Shown here: in pieces, positions 1 to 4,861 of the stretch | How the letters are laid out: each line of letters starts with the position of its first letter | Position numbering within the stretch: the stretch's first letter is position 1 | DNA from: an archaeon | GTDB lineage: Archaea; Nanobdellota; Nanobdellia; Woesearchaeales; GW2011-AR9 | Direction of reading: 5' to 3' | NCBI GenBank assembly: GCA_020053615.1 | Contig: JAGVMW010000090.1 | Coordinates: 1 to 6,792, forward strand | DNA: 6,792 nucleotides | The notes under the pieces: model-generated | Databases searched by the model: none | Seen by the model: the letters and a program-made list of their open reading frames with translations, nothing else | Told to the model about the DNA's origin: nothing | Translations under genes and position numbers: made by a program

Positions 1-5
1 AAGCC

Positions 6-51
6 GTCCTTGTTTTCAGGTGGATATGGTGCTATCACTCACAAAACGGAC
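6..51 (+). other. Stem-loop at the left edge, overlapping the inverted repeat
   Basis: A segmented hairpin can be drawn by eye. GTCC (6-9) pairs with GGAC (48-51), GTTTT (12-16) with AAAAC (43-47), GTG (20-22) with CAC (40-42), and GATA (23-26) with TATC (33-36), closing the loop TGGTGC (27-32). Small internal loops are TT (10-11), CAG (17-19) and ACT (37-39). The variable spacer AAAAC of the repeat is fully paired in this fold. No T-run follows on either strand, so a simple terminator is not indicated. It could be part of a small RNA whose 5' end lies outside the window. No known RNA family is recognised. Confidence 0.5.
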
Positions 52-57
52 TGTGCC
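26..57 (+). repeat. Left copy of an inverted repeat shared with the right end of the window
   Basis: Bases 26-42 (ATGGTGCTATCACTCAC) are the exact reverse complement of 6710-6726. After a 5-base non-conserved spacer (AAAAC here, TTTTT on the minus strand at the other end), bases 48-57 (GGACTGTGCC) match the reverse complement of 6695-6704 at 9 of 10 positions. I compared the two ends by eye. A 17-base perfect match plus a co-linear second block is far more than chance would give in 6.8 kb. GC over 1-57 is about 49%, against roughly 19% in the adjoining leader (58-153). Its nature is unknown: dispersed repeat, small RNA or protein-binding site are all possible. Confidence 0.75.
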
Positions 58-85
58 AAATAAACAAAAAACATAAAATAAACCA

Positions 86-94
86 TATAAAATA
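86..94 (+). promoter_or_regulatory. Candidate archaeal TATA box for the ribosomal protein operon
   Basis: TATAAAATA at 86-94 sits in an A-rich stretch and is preceded by an A/C-rich segment (AAACCA, 80-85) in the place of a BRE. Archaeal TATA boxes normally lie about 25 bp before the start of transcription, which would put the start near 112-118, at or just before the leader hairpin at 115-133. Upstream of uL24 there is no uL14 within 153 bases, so a promoter is needed unless transcription enters from outside. The whole region is so A/T-rich that TATA-like strings arise easily, hence low confidence. Confidence 0.35.
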
Positions 95-114
95 AATCAA
101 AAGACAAAATAAAA

Positions 115-133
115 AGAAGGCTAACTGCCTTCT
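115..133 (+). promoter_or_regulatory. Perfect 7-bp hairpin in the uL24 leader
   Basis: AGAAGGC (115-121) and GCCTTCT (127-133) are perfect reverse complements around the 5-base loop TAACT. This is the only GC-containing island in the otherwise A-rich 58-153 leader. It lies 20 bases before the uL24 start codon and directly after the predicted transcription start. A leader RNA structure or a protein-binding site is plausible, for example autogenous regulation as documented for some archaeal ribosomal operons such as L1. No regulator is identified from sequence. It does not look like an archaeal terminator, because no T-run follows. Confidence 0.5.
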
Positions 134-135
134 AA

Positions 136-151
136 TATTACTAAAGTAATA
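136..151 (+). promoter_or_regulatory. Small A/T hairpin abutting the uL24 start codon
   Basis: TATTAC (136-141) and GTAATA (146-151) are perfect complements around the loop TAAA. The hairpin ends two bases before the ATG at 154. It is weak because it is mostly A-U pairs. Its position immediately after the stronger hairpin (115-133) and against the start codon makes a role in translation initiation possible. Chance is a real alternative in such A/T-rich DNA. Confidence 0.3.
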
Positions 152-153
152 AA

Positions 154-606
154 ATGGTAAAATTTTCAACCGCGTGGAAAGGAAGTAGCAAAGGAAGAAA
201 GCAGCGCAAGTATAGATACAACGCGCCGCTTCACGTTAGACAGAAATTCCTGCATGTGCATTTATCTCCTGAATTAAAGAAGAAATATGGCTTCAGGAAT
301 CTTCAAGTGAGAAAGAATGATAAAGTAAAAGTGACTCGTGGACAATTTGCTAAGAGAGATGGAAAAGTAGAACGAGTAGACTTGAAACGGGAAATAGTAT
401 ATGTTACAGGAATGGAATCGCTTAAAAAAGACGGCACTAAAATGCTGGCTAAGTTTCATCCATCTAATTTAATGATTATCGAACTTAACTTGGATGATAA
501 TAACCGCAAGCAAAAATTAAATTCCAAGAATAATAAAGAAAATGATGCAGATAAAGCTATAGGAAAGAAAGACGTTAAAACTAAATCAACTGAAAATAAG
601 AAATAA
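154..606 (+). CDS. rpl24: Large ribosomal subunit protein uL24 (L24/L26e)
   Basis: uL24 binds 23S rRNA early in large-subunit assembly and lies near the exit tunnel. The 150-residue product shows the archaeal/eukaryotic layout: a basic N-terminus with NAPLHVRQK (residues 23-31), then LSPELKKKYG (37-46). A KOW motif follows at about residues 53-80 (VRKNDKVKVTRGQ onward), then the family signature HPSNLMIIELNLDD (102-115). The Lys/Asn/Asp-rich tail (about 118-150) is longer than in typical archaeal homologues and looks disordered. The ATG at 154 is the only sensible start because the N-terminal family motifs begin right after it. No Shine-Dalgarno sequence is visible. It is first in the block. 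In most archaea uL14 precedes it, but here the upstream 153 bases hold no gene. Confidence 0.97.
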   Translation: MVKFSTAWKGSSKGRKQRKYRYNAPLHVRQKFLHVHLSPELKKKYGFRNLQVRKNDKVKVTRGQFAKRDGKVERVDLKREIVYVTGMESLKKDGTKMLAKFHPSNLMIIELNLDDNNRKQKLNSKNNKENDADKAIGKKDVKTKSTENKK

Positions 607-641
607 AATTACAACTAAAACAGTAAAAAAATAAAACTACC

Positions 642-1346
642 ATGAAAAATCACCTTAAAAGAATGGCGGCACCTAAATCATGGATGCTGAACCGAAAAGA
701 GAACAAATACACTATCCGACCTAAAGCTGGAGCTCATGCTTTAAATCAGGGATTATCATTAGGATCAATTTTACGTGATGAATTAAAATTGGCTTCCACT
801 TTGGTTGAGACTAGAAAATTATTGTCCAACAATGAAGTTTTAATTGATGGAAAAAGAAGAAAAGAGTATCGTTTCATTGTAGGATTGTTTGATGTATTAA
901 AAATTCCTGCTCAAAAATTAGCATATAGATTTGGCATTGACGAGAAAGGCAGACCAAATATGTATTCCATCACTGCTGCAGAAAGCGAGATGAAAATATG
1001 TAAAGTTACCGGAAAGACTGCTTTAGGCCAGAATAAAATACAGCTTAATTTACATGACGGTAAAAATATTATTTCCGCTGAAAAAGTTAAAGTAGGAGAT
1101 AGTGTAGTTATCAGTCTGCCTACTTTAGAGATTAAAGAAGTATTGCCATTAAAACCAGGAGCAGTTGTATTTTTGACCCAAGGAAAACACATGAGTGATA
1201 TTGGCATATTCAAAGAGTTCAAAGGCGAAGAGGCTGTTTATACTAAAGACAAAGAGGAAGTTAATACTGCTAAAAAATATCTATTTGTAGTTGGTAAAGA
1301 TAAAAAACCAGTAATGGAAATTAATATTAAACGTACATTAAAATAA
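642..1346 (+). CDS. rps4e: Small ribosomal subunit protein eS4
   Basis: eS4 is an archaeal/eukaryotic small-subunit protein that binds 16S rRNA in the body and has no bacterial orthologue at this locus. The 234-residue product is family-typical in length. The N-terminal signature HLKRMAAPKSW lies at residues 4-14, an S4-type RNA-binding domain at about 42-105 (with VLIDGKRRKEYRF), the central eS4 domain at about 110-165, and a KOW-like segment at about 172-205 (KPGAVVFLTQGKHMSDIG). The start at 642 keeps the HLKR motif; the next Met (residue 8) would cut into it. The preceding 35-nt spacer (607-641) is A-rich without a Shine-Dalgarno site. Nothing in the protein is unusual. Confidence 0.97.
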   Translation: MKNHLKRMAAPKSWMLNRKENKYTIRPKAGAHALNQGLSLGSILRDELKLASTLVETRKLLSNNEVLIDGKRRKEYRFIVGLFDVLKIPAQKLAYRFGIDEKGRPNMYSITAAESEMKICKVTGKTALGQNKIQLNLHDGKNIISAEKVKVGDSVVISLPTLEIKEVLPLKPGAVVFLTQGKHMSDIGIFKEFKGEEAVYTKDKEEVNTAKKYLFVVGKDKKPVMEINIKRTLK

Positions 1347-1377
1347 ATCATTAAAAATCAAAATTAAAACTTAAAAA

Positions 1378-1902
1378 ATGACTGCCAAAGCAAAACCTGT
1401 CAATCCAATGAAAGAGATAAGCATAGCTAAGCTTACTTTAAATGTTGGTGCAGGTAAAGATGAAGATCATCTTAAGAAGGGAATTAAGCTACTGCAAAAA
1501 CTTACCGGAGTAGCTCCGCTTAAGACTATTACTCAGAAAAGAATTCCGGGATGGGGTTTAAGACCTGGTTTGGTTGTAGGATGCAAAATCACATTAAGAA
1601 CTGGGGCAGAAGAGATGCTTAAAAGATTGTTAGTCGCTAAAGAAAATATTTTGAGCAAGAGATGTTTTGATACTCAGGGAAATTTTTCATTCGGCGTTCC
1701 AGAATATATTGATATCCAAGGAATGGAATACGATCCTGAATTAAAGATATTGGGGTTAGAAGCGGCAGTTACATTAAAACGTCCCGGATTCAGAGTAAGT
1801 TCCAGAAAACTAAGACCAGCCAAAGTTGGCAAGAAACACGCTATCACTCAAGAAGAAGCGATAGAGTTTGTTAAGAAGAAATTTGGAGTAGAAGTAAAGT
1901 AA
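1378..1902 (+). CDS. rpl5: Large ribosomal subunit protein uL5
   Basis: uL5 binds 5S rRNA together with uL18, forms part of the central protuberance and contacts P-site tRNA. The 174-residue protein is typical for archaea. It has the N-terminal NPMKEISIAKLTLNVGAG (residues 9-26), the basic loop TQKRIPGWGLRPG (52-64), and the uL5 core GNFSFGVPEYIDIQG (101-115) followed by VTLKRPGFRVSSRK (131-144). Archaeal homologues often begin M-x-NPM, so the ATG at 1378 is preferred over the Met at residue 11. The 31-nt upstream spacer (1347-1377) is A-rich with no Shine-Dalgarno site. It is followed closely by uS14. Confidence 0.97.
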   Translation: MTAKAKPVNPMKEISIAKLTLNVGAGKDEDHLKKGIKLLQKLTGVAPLKTITQKRIPGWGLRPGLVVGCKITLRTGAEEMLKRLLVAKENILSKRCFDTQGNFSFGVPEYIDIQGMEYDPELKILGLEAAVTLKRPGFRVSSRKLRPAKVGKKHAITQEEAIEFVKKKFGVEVK

Positions 1903-1906
1903 ACAA

Positions 1907-1911
1907 AGGAG
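1907..1911 (+). promoter_or_regulatory. Shine-Dalgarno site of uS14
   Basis: AGGAG ends 10 bases before the ATG at 1922, in the 19-nt spacer between uL5 and uS14. It is one of the few clear Shine-Dalgarno-like sites in this operon. It supports the annotated uS14 start, and therefore its unusually long N-terminus. Confidence 0.5.
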
Positions 1912-1921
1912 CAATACTAAA

Positions 1922-2152
1922 ATGACCACAAGCGATCACAAAAAAGCGTTCACCCAACTTAATGCTAAGCCGGTGAAGAAAGCTAAATTCATCAAATTCA
2001 ACCAGCCTAAGAAAAGAAGCTGTGGCCTTACCACAAAAAGGTGCAGAAATTGCGGCAGGCATCGCGGATTAATTAGCAAATACAAAGTAATGTTGTGCAG
2101 ACAATGTTTCCGTGAAATCGGTCCTAATATCGGATTCAAAAAATACAGCTGA
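1922..2152 (+). CDS. rps14: Small ribosomal subunit protein uS14, zinc-ribbon form
   Basis: uS14 sits in the head of the small subunit on 16S rRNA. The C-terminal half is the standard zinc-binding form. Cys41/Cys44 (RCRNCGRHRGL) and Cys59/Cys62 (LCRQCFREIG) give CX2C-X14-CX2C, followed by the family ending GFKKYS. Cys34 is an extra cysteine. At 76 residues it is about 20-25 longer than the usual archaeal uS14 of about 50-56. The extra part is a basic N-terminus (residues 1-28, rich in Lys, Phe and Ala). The ATG at 1922 is supported by AGGAG 10 bases upstream, and no later Met precedes the zinc ribbon. It is the only gene of the twelve that stops with TGA rather than TAA. Confidence 0.96.
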   Translation: MTTSDHKKAFTQLNAKPVKKAKFIKFNQPKKRSCGLTTKRCRNCGRHRGLISKYKVMLCRQCFREIGPNIGFKKYS

Positions 2153-2155
2153 GGT
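2151..2155 (+). promoter_or_regulatory. Shine-Dalgarno site of uS8, overlapping the uS14 stop
   Basis: GAGGT at 2151-2155 overlaps the uS14 TGA stop (2150-2152) and lies 12 bases before the uS8 ATG at 2168. The overlap suggests re-initiation or coupling between uS14 and uS8. The spacing is slightly long. Confidence 0.45.
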
Positions 2156-2167
2156 AAAAAGTAGAAA

Positions 2168-2557
2168 ATGTTCAACGACCCATTGGCAGCAGCCTTATCC
2201 AAAATAATGAACGCAGAACGAGTTGGGAAGCGCGAGGTACTTATCAAGCCAGCTTCAAAACTGCTTAAAGAAGTGTTGAACATCTTGAACGAACATAATT
2301 ACGTAGGCTCATTTGAAGAGATTGATGATGAAAAAGGCGGAGTATTGAAAGTTAATATCTTAGGTAATATTAACAAGTGCGGCGCCATCAAACCTAGATT
2401 TTCAAGTAAACACAACAACTTTGAGAAATGGGAGAAACGTTACTTACCAGCTAAAGACTTTGGATTATTAATTGTGTCTACCCCTCAAGGGATTATGGCT
2501 CACAATATCGCTAAAGAAAAGAAAACCGGAGGAAAACTGTTAGCTTATTGTTATTAA
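2168..2557 (+). CDS. rps8: Small ribosomal subunit protein uS8
   Basis: uS8 is a primary 16S rRNA-binding protein of the platform. In bacteria its homologue (S8) is also the autogenous repressor of the spc operon. The 129-residue product matches the archaeal form. It has DPLAAALSKIMNAERVGK (residues 4-21), PASKLLKEVL (28-37), the central GNINKCGAIKPRF (66-78), and RYLPAKDFGLLIVSTPQGIMAH (91-112). It ends in KTGGKLLAYCY, the C-terminal family signature. The start at 2168 leaves the conserved N-terminus intact. Nothing is missing or added. I see no evidence in this window that it regulates the operon here. Confidence 0.97.
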   Translation: MFNDPLAAALSKIMNAERVGKREVLIKPASKLLKEVLNILNEHNYVGSFEEIDDEKGGVLKVNILGNINKCGAIKPRFSSKHNNFEKWEKRYLPAKDFGLLIVSTPQGIMAHNIAKEKKTGGKLLAYCY

Positions 2558-2587
2558 ACAACTCACATAATAAACAATTCACATAAT
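2556..2587 (+). repeat. Tandem 16-nt duplication in the uS8-uL6 spacer
   Basis: AAACAACTCACATAAT (2556-2571) is followed at once by AAACAATTCACATAAT (2572-2587), identical at 15 of 16 positions. The first two bases belong to the uS8 stop codon. It looks like a recent slippage duplication in a non-coding spacer. Confidence 0.8.
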
Positions 2588-2591
2588 TAAC

Positions 2592-2609
2592 TTTACTAAA
2601 TTTACTAAA
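2592..2609 (+). repeat. Two perfect copies of TTTACTAAA directly before the uL6 start
   Basis: TTTACTAAA occurs at 2592-2600 and 2601-2609, ending exactly where the uL6 ATG begins at 2610. No Shine-Dalgarno sequence is present. A similar ACTAAA string lies just before the uS14 start (1915-1920) and in the uL24 leader (140-145). It may be a translation-initiation context or simple A/T drift. Confidence 0.6.
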
Positions 2610-3149
2610 ATGAAAGAAGGAATCAGAAAAGAAGTTGTACTGGGAGAAAAAGTAACCGCACAACTACATCAAGGTACATTAAAAATCAAAGGTCCTAAAG
2701 GTGAAGTAGAAAGAAATTTCACTCATCCAGTAGTTGCTTTATCAATAGAAGATGGAAAGATTGTTTTAGTTGCTAAAAAATCTACCAAAACTCAAAAAAT
2801 GATATTACATACTTTTGCCTCTCATATTAAGAATATGGTTGATGGAGTGAAAGAGCCGTATGTATACAAAATGAAAGTATGCTCCGGACACTTTCCAATC
2901 ACTGTTAGCATGTCTGGAAACGAGTTTATCATCAAAAACTTTTTTGGAGAGACTGTTCCTAGAAAAACAACTCTGCCTAAAGCCGCAGAAGTGAAAATCA
3001 GCGGAGCTGACATTACTATCACCAGTCCAGATTTAGAGGCGGCAGGATTAGCTGCATCTAAAATCGAAACTGCATTTAGAATCACTAAGCGCGATATCAG
3101 AATCTTCCAAGACGGCGGGTATATTACCCAAAAACCAGAAAGAAGGTAA
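2610..3149 (+). CDS. rpl6: Large ribosomal subunit protein uL6
   Basis: uL6 binds 23S rRNA near the sarcin-ricin loop and the factor-binding site at the base of the stalk. At 179 residues with two tandem uL6 folds, it is family-typical. The first fold is about residues 10-80 (GTLKIKGPKGEVERNF at 22-37). The second is about 85-165 (VYKMKVCSGHFPITVS at 85-100). The C-terminal part carries ITSPDLEAAGLAASKIE (137-153) and the archaeal ending RDIRIFQDGGYITQKPE (161-177). The start is the first ATG after the spacer and gives the short N-terminus expected for archaea. The preceding 52 nt contain tandem repeats instead of a Shine-Dalgarno site. Confidence 0.97.
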   Translation: MKEGIRKEVVLGEKVTAQLHQGTLKIKGPKGEVERNFTHPVVALSIEDGKIVLVAKKSTKTQKMILHTFASHIKNMVDGVKEPYVYKMKVCSGHFPITVSMSGNEFIIKNFFGETVPRKTTLPKAAEVKISGADITITSPDLEAAGLAASKIETAFRITKRDIRIFQDGGYITQKPERR

Positions 3150-3201
3150 AAAGAAGGCAAATAAAATAAATAAATTAAAAATTGATGCTAAAAACTAAAA
3201 C

Positions 3202-3831
3202 ATGACTAATAAACTATTAAGTTTAAGAAACAAGAACAAGAAAAGAAAGCCGCACTTTGTAGTTCACGAGTCTACTTGTTATGCTAGAATGGAAAGTAAG
3301 TGGAAAAGTACTAGAGGAAATTCCAGCGGAGTAAGACAGAAGTGGAGAGGTAGAAGAGCGACTGTTAATCCTGGTTATGGCTCGCCTAAAGAAGTAAAAG
3401 GGTTACATTCATCTGGATTAGAAAAAATTATGGTAAATAATGCTGCAGAATTGCAGGCATTAAATCATAATACTCAAGGTGCAGTTATTGCATCCAGCGT
3501 AGGGAATAGAAAAAGAGCAGAATTATTAAAGTTAGCACAAGAAAAAAAAATCAGAGTCCTTAATGTTAAAAATGTTCCTAAGCTTATGGAAGAAATAGCT
3601 TCTGGACTAGTTGCTCGTAAGAAAATTAAAACTGAAAGAAAAACTATTAAGAGCAAAAAAGAAGAAGAGAAACAGAAGAAAGCTGAAGAGAAGCTGAAGA
3701 AAGAAAAAGAAGAGAAAGATAAAGCTAAATCCGATAAGAAAGAAGGAAAGGAAACAACTGTTGAAGATAATAAAACTGCTCAAGAAGAACAGAAAGAAGC
3801 GGTAGAAAAAGAATTAATCAAGAGGCAATAA
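3202..3831 (+). CDS. rpl32e: Large ribosomal subunit protein eL32 with a long charged C-terminal tail
   Basis: eL32 is an archaeal/eukaryotic large-subunit protein bound to 23S rRNA. Residues 1 to about 137 are the eL32 core: KRKPHFVVHES (14-24), then KWKSTRGNSSGVRQKWRGRR (33-52), the hallmark GYGSPKEVKGLHSSGLE (58-74), and a C-terminal segment with ASSVGNRKRAELLKLA (97-112). Residues about 138-209 are an added Lys/Glu-rich region with few hydrophobic residues, predicted by eye to be a charged helix or coiled coil. Total length is 209 residues against about 130 for typical archaeal eL32. The reading frame is continuous and the tail ends 5 nt before eL19, so it is a genuine extension and not a frameshift or misplaced stop. 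The ATG at 3202 has no Shine-Dalgarno site. Confidence 0.96.
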   Translation: MTNKLLSLRNKNKKRKPHFVVHESTCYARMESKWKSTRGNSSGVRQKWRGRRATVNPGYGSPKEVKGLHSSGLEKIMVNNAAELQALNHNTQGAVIASSVGNRKRAELLKLAQEKKIRVLNVKNVPKLMEEIASGLVARKKIKTERKTIKSKKEEEKQKKAEEKLKKEKEEKDKAKSDKKEGKETTVEDNKTAQEEQKEAVEKELIKRQ

Positions 3832-3836
3832 GAAAC

Positions 3837-4295
3837 ATGCTCAACAAAAAGAAACTAGCAGCCAAGATCCTGAAAACATCGATGCATAAGATTAAATTTG
3901 CACCTGATGCATTAGAAGATATCCAAAAAGCGCTTACTCGTTCGGATATCAGAGGATTAATTGCTATAGGTAAAGTTTGGAAAGATCCAGCTAATGAACA
4001 TTCCCGAGCCGGAGCAAGAAAAAATGCAGCTCAGAAAAAGAAAGGAAGAAGAACTAATCGTGGAAGTAAGAAAGGCAAGAAGTATTCGGTTGTTAGTAGA
4101 AAGACTAATTGGATTAATAGGGTAAGAACCCAGCGTAATTTCCTTCAATTATTGAAAGAGAAAGGACTGATATCAACTGAAAATTTCAGAATGATTTATC
4201 TTAAAATCAAAGGCGGATTTTTCAGAAATAAGAGGCACCTAAAGTTGTACTTAAACGACTATAAATTACTTCAACCAAAACAGGAGAAGCAATAA
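3837..4295 (+). CDS. rpl19e: Large ribosomal subunit protein eL19
   Basis: eL19 is an archaeal/eukaryotic protein that spans 23S rRNA on the solvent side and contributes to an intersubunit bridge. The 152-residue product is family-typical. The N-terminal KKKLAAKILKTSMHKIKF (residues 4-21) is followed by LEDIQKALTRSDIRGLIAIG (26-45). Then comes a basic RNA-binding stretch SRAGARKNAAQKKKGRR (56-72) with NRGSKKGKK, and a C-terminal helical part with LLKEKGLIS (105-113) and IKGGFFRNKRHLKLYL (124-139). It starts only 5 nt after the eL32 stop, so translation is probably coupled. The upstream AGAGG (3821-3825) within the eL32 end may help initiation. Confidence 0.97.
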   Translation: MLNKKKLAAKILKTSMHKIKFAPDALEDIQKALTRSDIRGLIAIGKVWKDPANEHSRAGARKNAAQKKKGRRTNRGSKKGKKYSVVSRKTNWINRVRTQRNFLQLLKEKGLISTENFRMIYLKIKGGFFRNKRHLKLYLNDYKLLQPKQEKQ

Positions 4296-4358
4296 ATAAT
4301 ACTAAAAACAAAAATACCCCCAATAACAATTTAAAAAAAATAAAAAACTTAAAATAAA

Positions 4359-4856
4359 ATGACATCAAAGAAACCAAGAACAGTTTTGTACCGAAGGAGA
4401 AGAGAACAGAAGACCAATTACAAACAGCGCTTGAAATTGCTGGCTTCAAGAAAACTTAGGTTAGTGGTTAGATTTACCAATCAAAGAGTTATATCTCAAT
4501 TAATCAAGTTTGAAGAGAAGGGAGATAAGATTGTCGCCGGAGCTGATTCAACCGCATTGAAAAAGTTAGGGTGGGATCACTCTGGGAAGAATTTTCCCGC
4601 GGCTTATCTTACTGGATTATTAATTGCTAAAACTGCGGTTAAGAAAGGGTTTACTGAAGCGATATTAGATGCCGGATTAAAATCTCCATTAAAGAAAAGT
4701 AAGACTTATGCTTTCTTGAAAGGAGCATTAGATGGCGGATTAAACGTTCCTCATGGAGATGACATGTTTCCTACAGAAGAAAGAATCATGGGAAAACATA
4801 TTGATGATAAGATTGTTAGTGCGTTCAAAACAGTTAAACAAAAAATTAATGGTTAA
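4359..4856 (+). CDS. rpl18: Large ribosomal subunit protein uL18
   Basis: uL18 binds 5S rRNA and, with uL5, docks it into the central protuberance. The 165-residue product shows the archaeal N-terminus with YRRRREQKTNYKQRLKLLAS (11-30) and RLVVRFTNQRVISQLI (34-49). A central block has GWDHSGKNFPAAYLTGLLIA (71-90), then AILDAGLKSPLKKSKTYAFL (101-120), and a C-terminus with KGALDGGLNVPHGDDMFPTE (121-140). It lacks the longer tail of some euryarchaeal and eukaryotic homologues. The 63-nt spacer before it (4296-4358) is the longest inside the operon. It is A-rich, with a single C5 run at 4317-4321. I see no Shine-Dalgarno site and no convincing promoter there. Confidence 0.97.
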   Translation: MTSKKPRTVLYRRRREQKTNYKQRLKLLASRKLRLVVRFTNQRVISQLIKFEEKGDKIVAGADSTALKKLGWDHSGKNFPAAYLTGLLIAKTAVKKGFTEAILDAGLKSPLKKSKTYAFLKGALDGGLNVPHGDDMFPTEERIMGKHIDDKIVSAFKTVKQKING

Positions 4857-4861
4857 ATAAA

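Noticed and set aside
1..57. Tail of uL14, the usual upstream neighbour of uL24
   Set aside because: None of the three frames resembles the conserved uL14 C-terminus, and the 20-residue frame open to base 60 shows no match to that family.
1..57. tRNA or 5S rRNA fragment at the left edge
   Set aside because: There is no T-arm GTTCRA motif, no CCA-compatible acceptor stem, and no conserved 5S rRNA segment. The fold drawn is a single long hairpin.
115..133. Leader hairpin as an intrinsic terminator
   Set aside because: No T-run follows it on the + strand, and archaeal termination depends mainly on T-runs rather than on hairpins.
3613..3831. eL32 tail as a frameshift product or a separate gene
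   Set aside because: The frame continues without interruption from the core, keeps host-like codon use, and stops 5 nt before eL19. No new start with a ribosome site is seen.
4296..4358. Internal promoter in the 63-nt spacer before uL18
   Set aside because: The spacer is A-rich with a TTTAAAAAA string, but there is no distinct TATA/BRE arrangement that stands out from the general A/T background.
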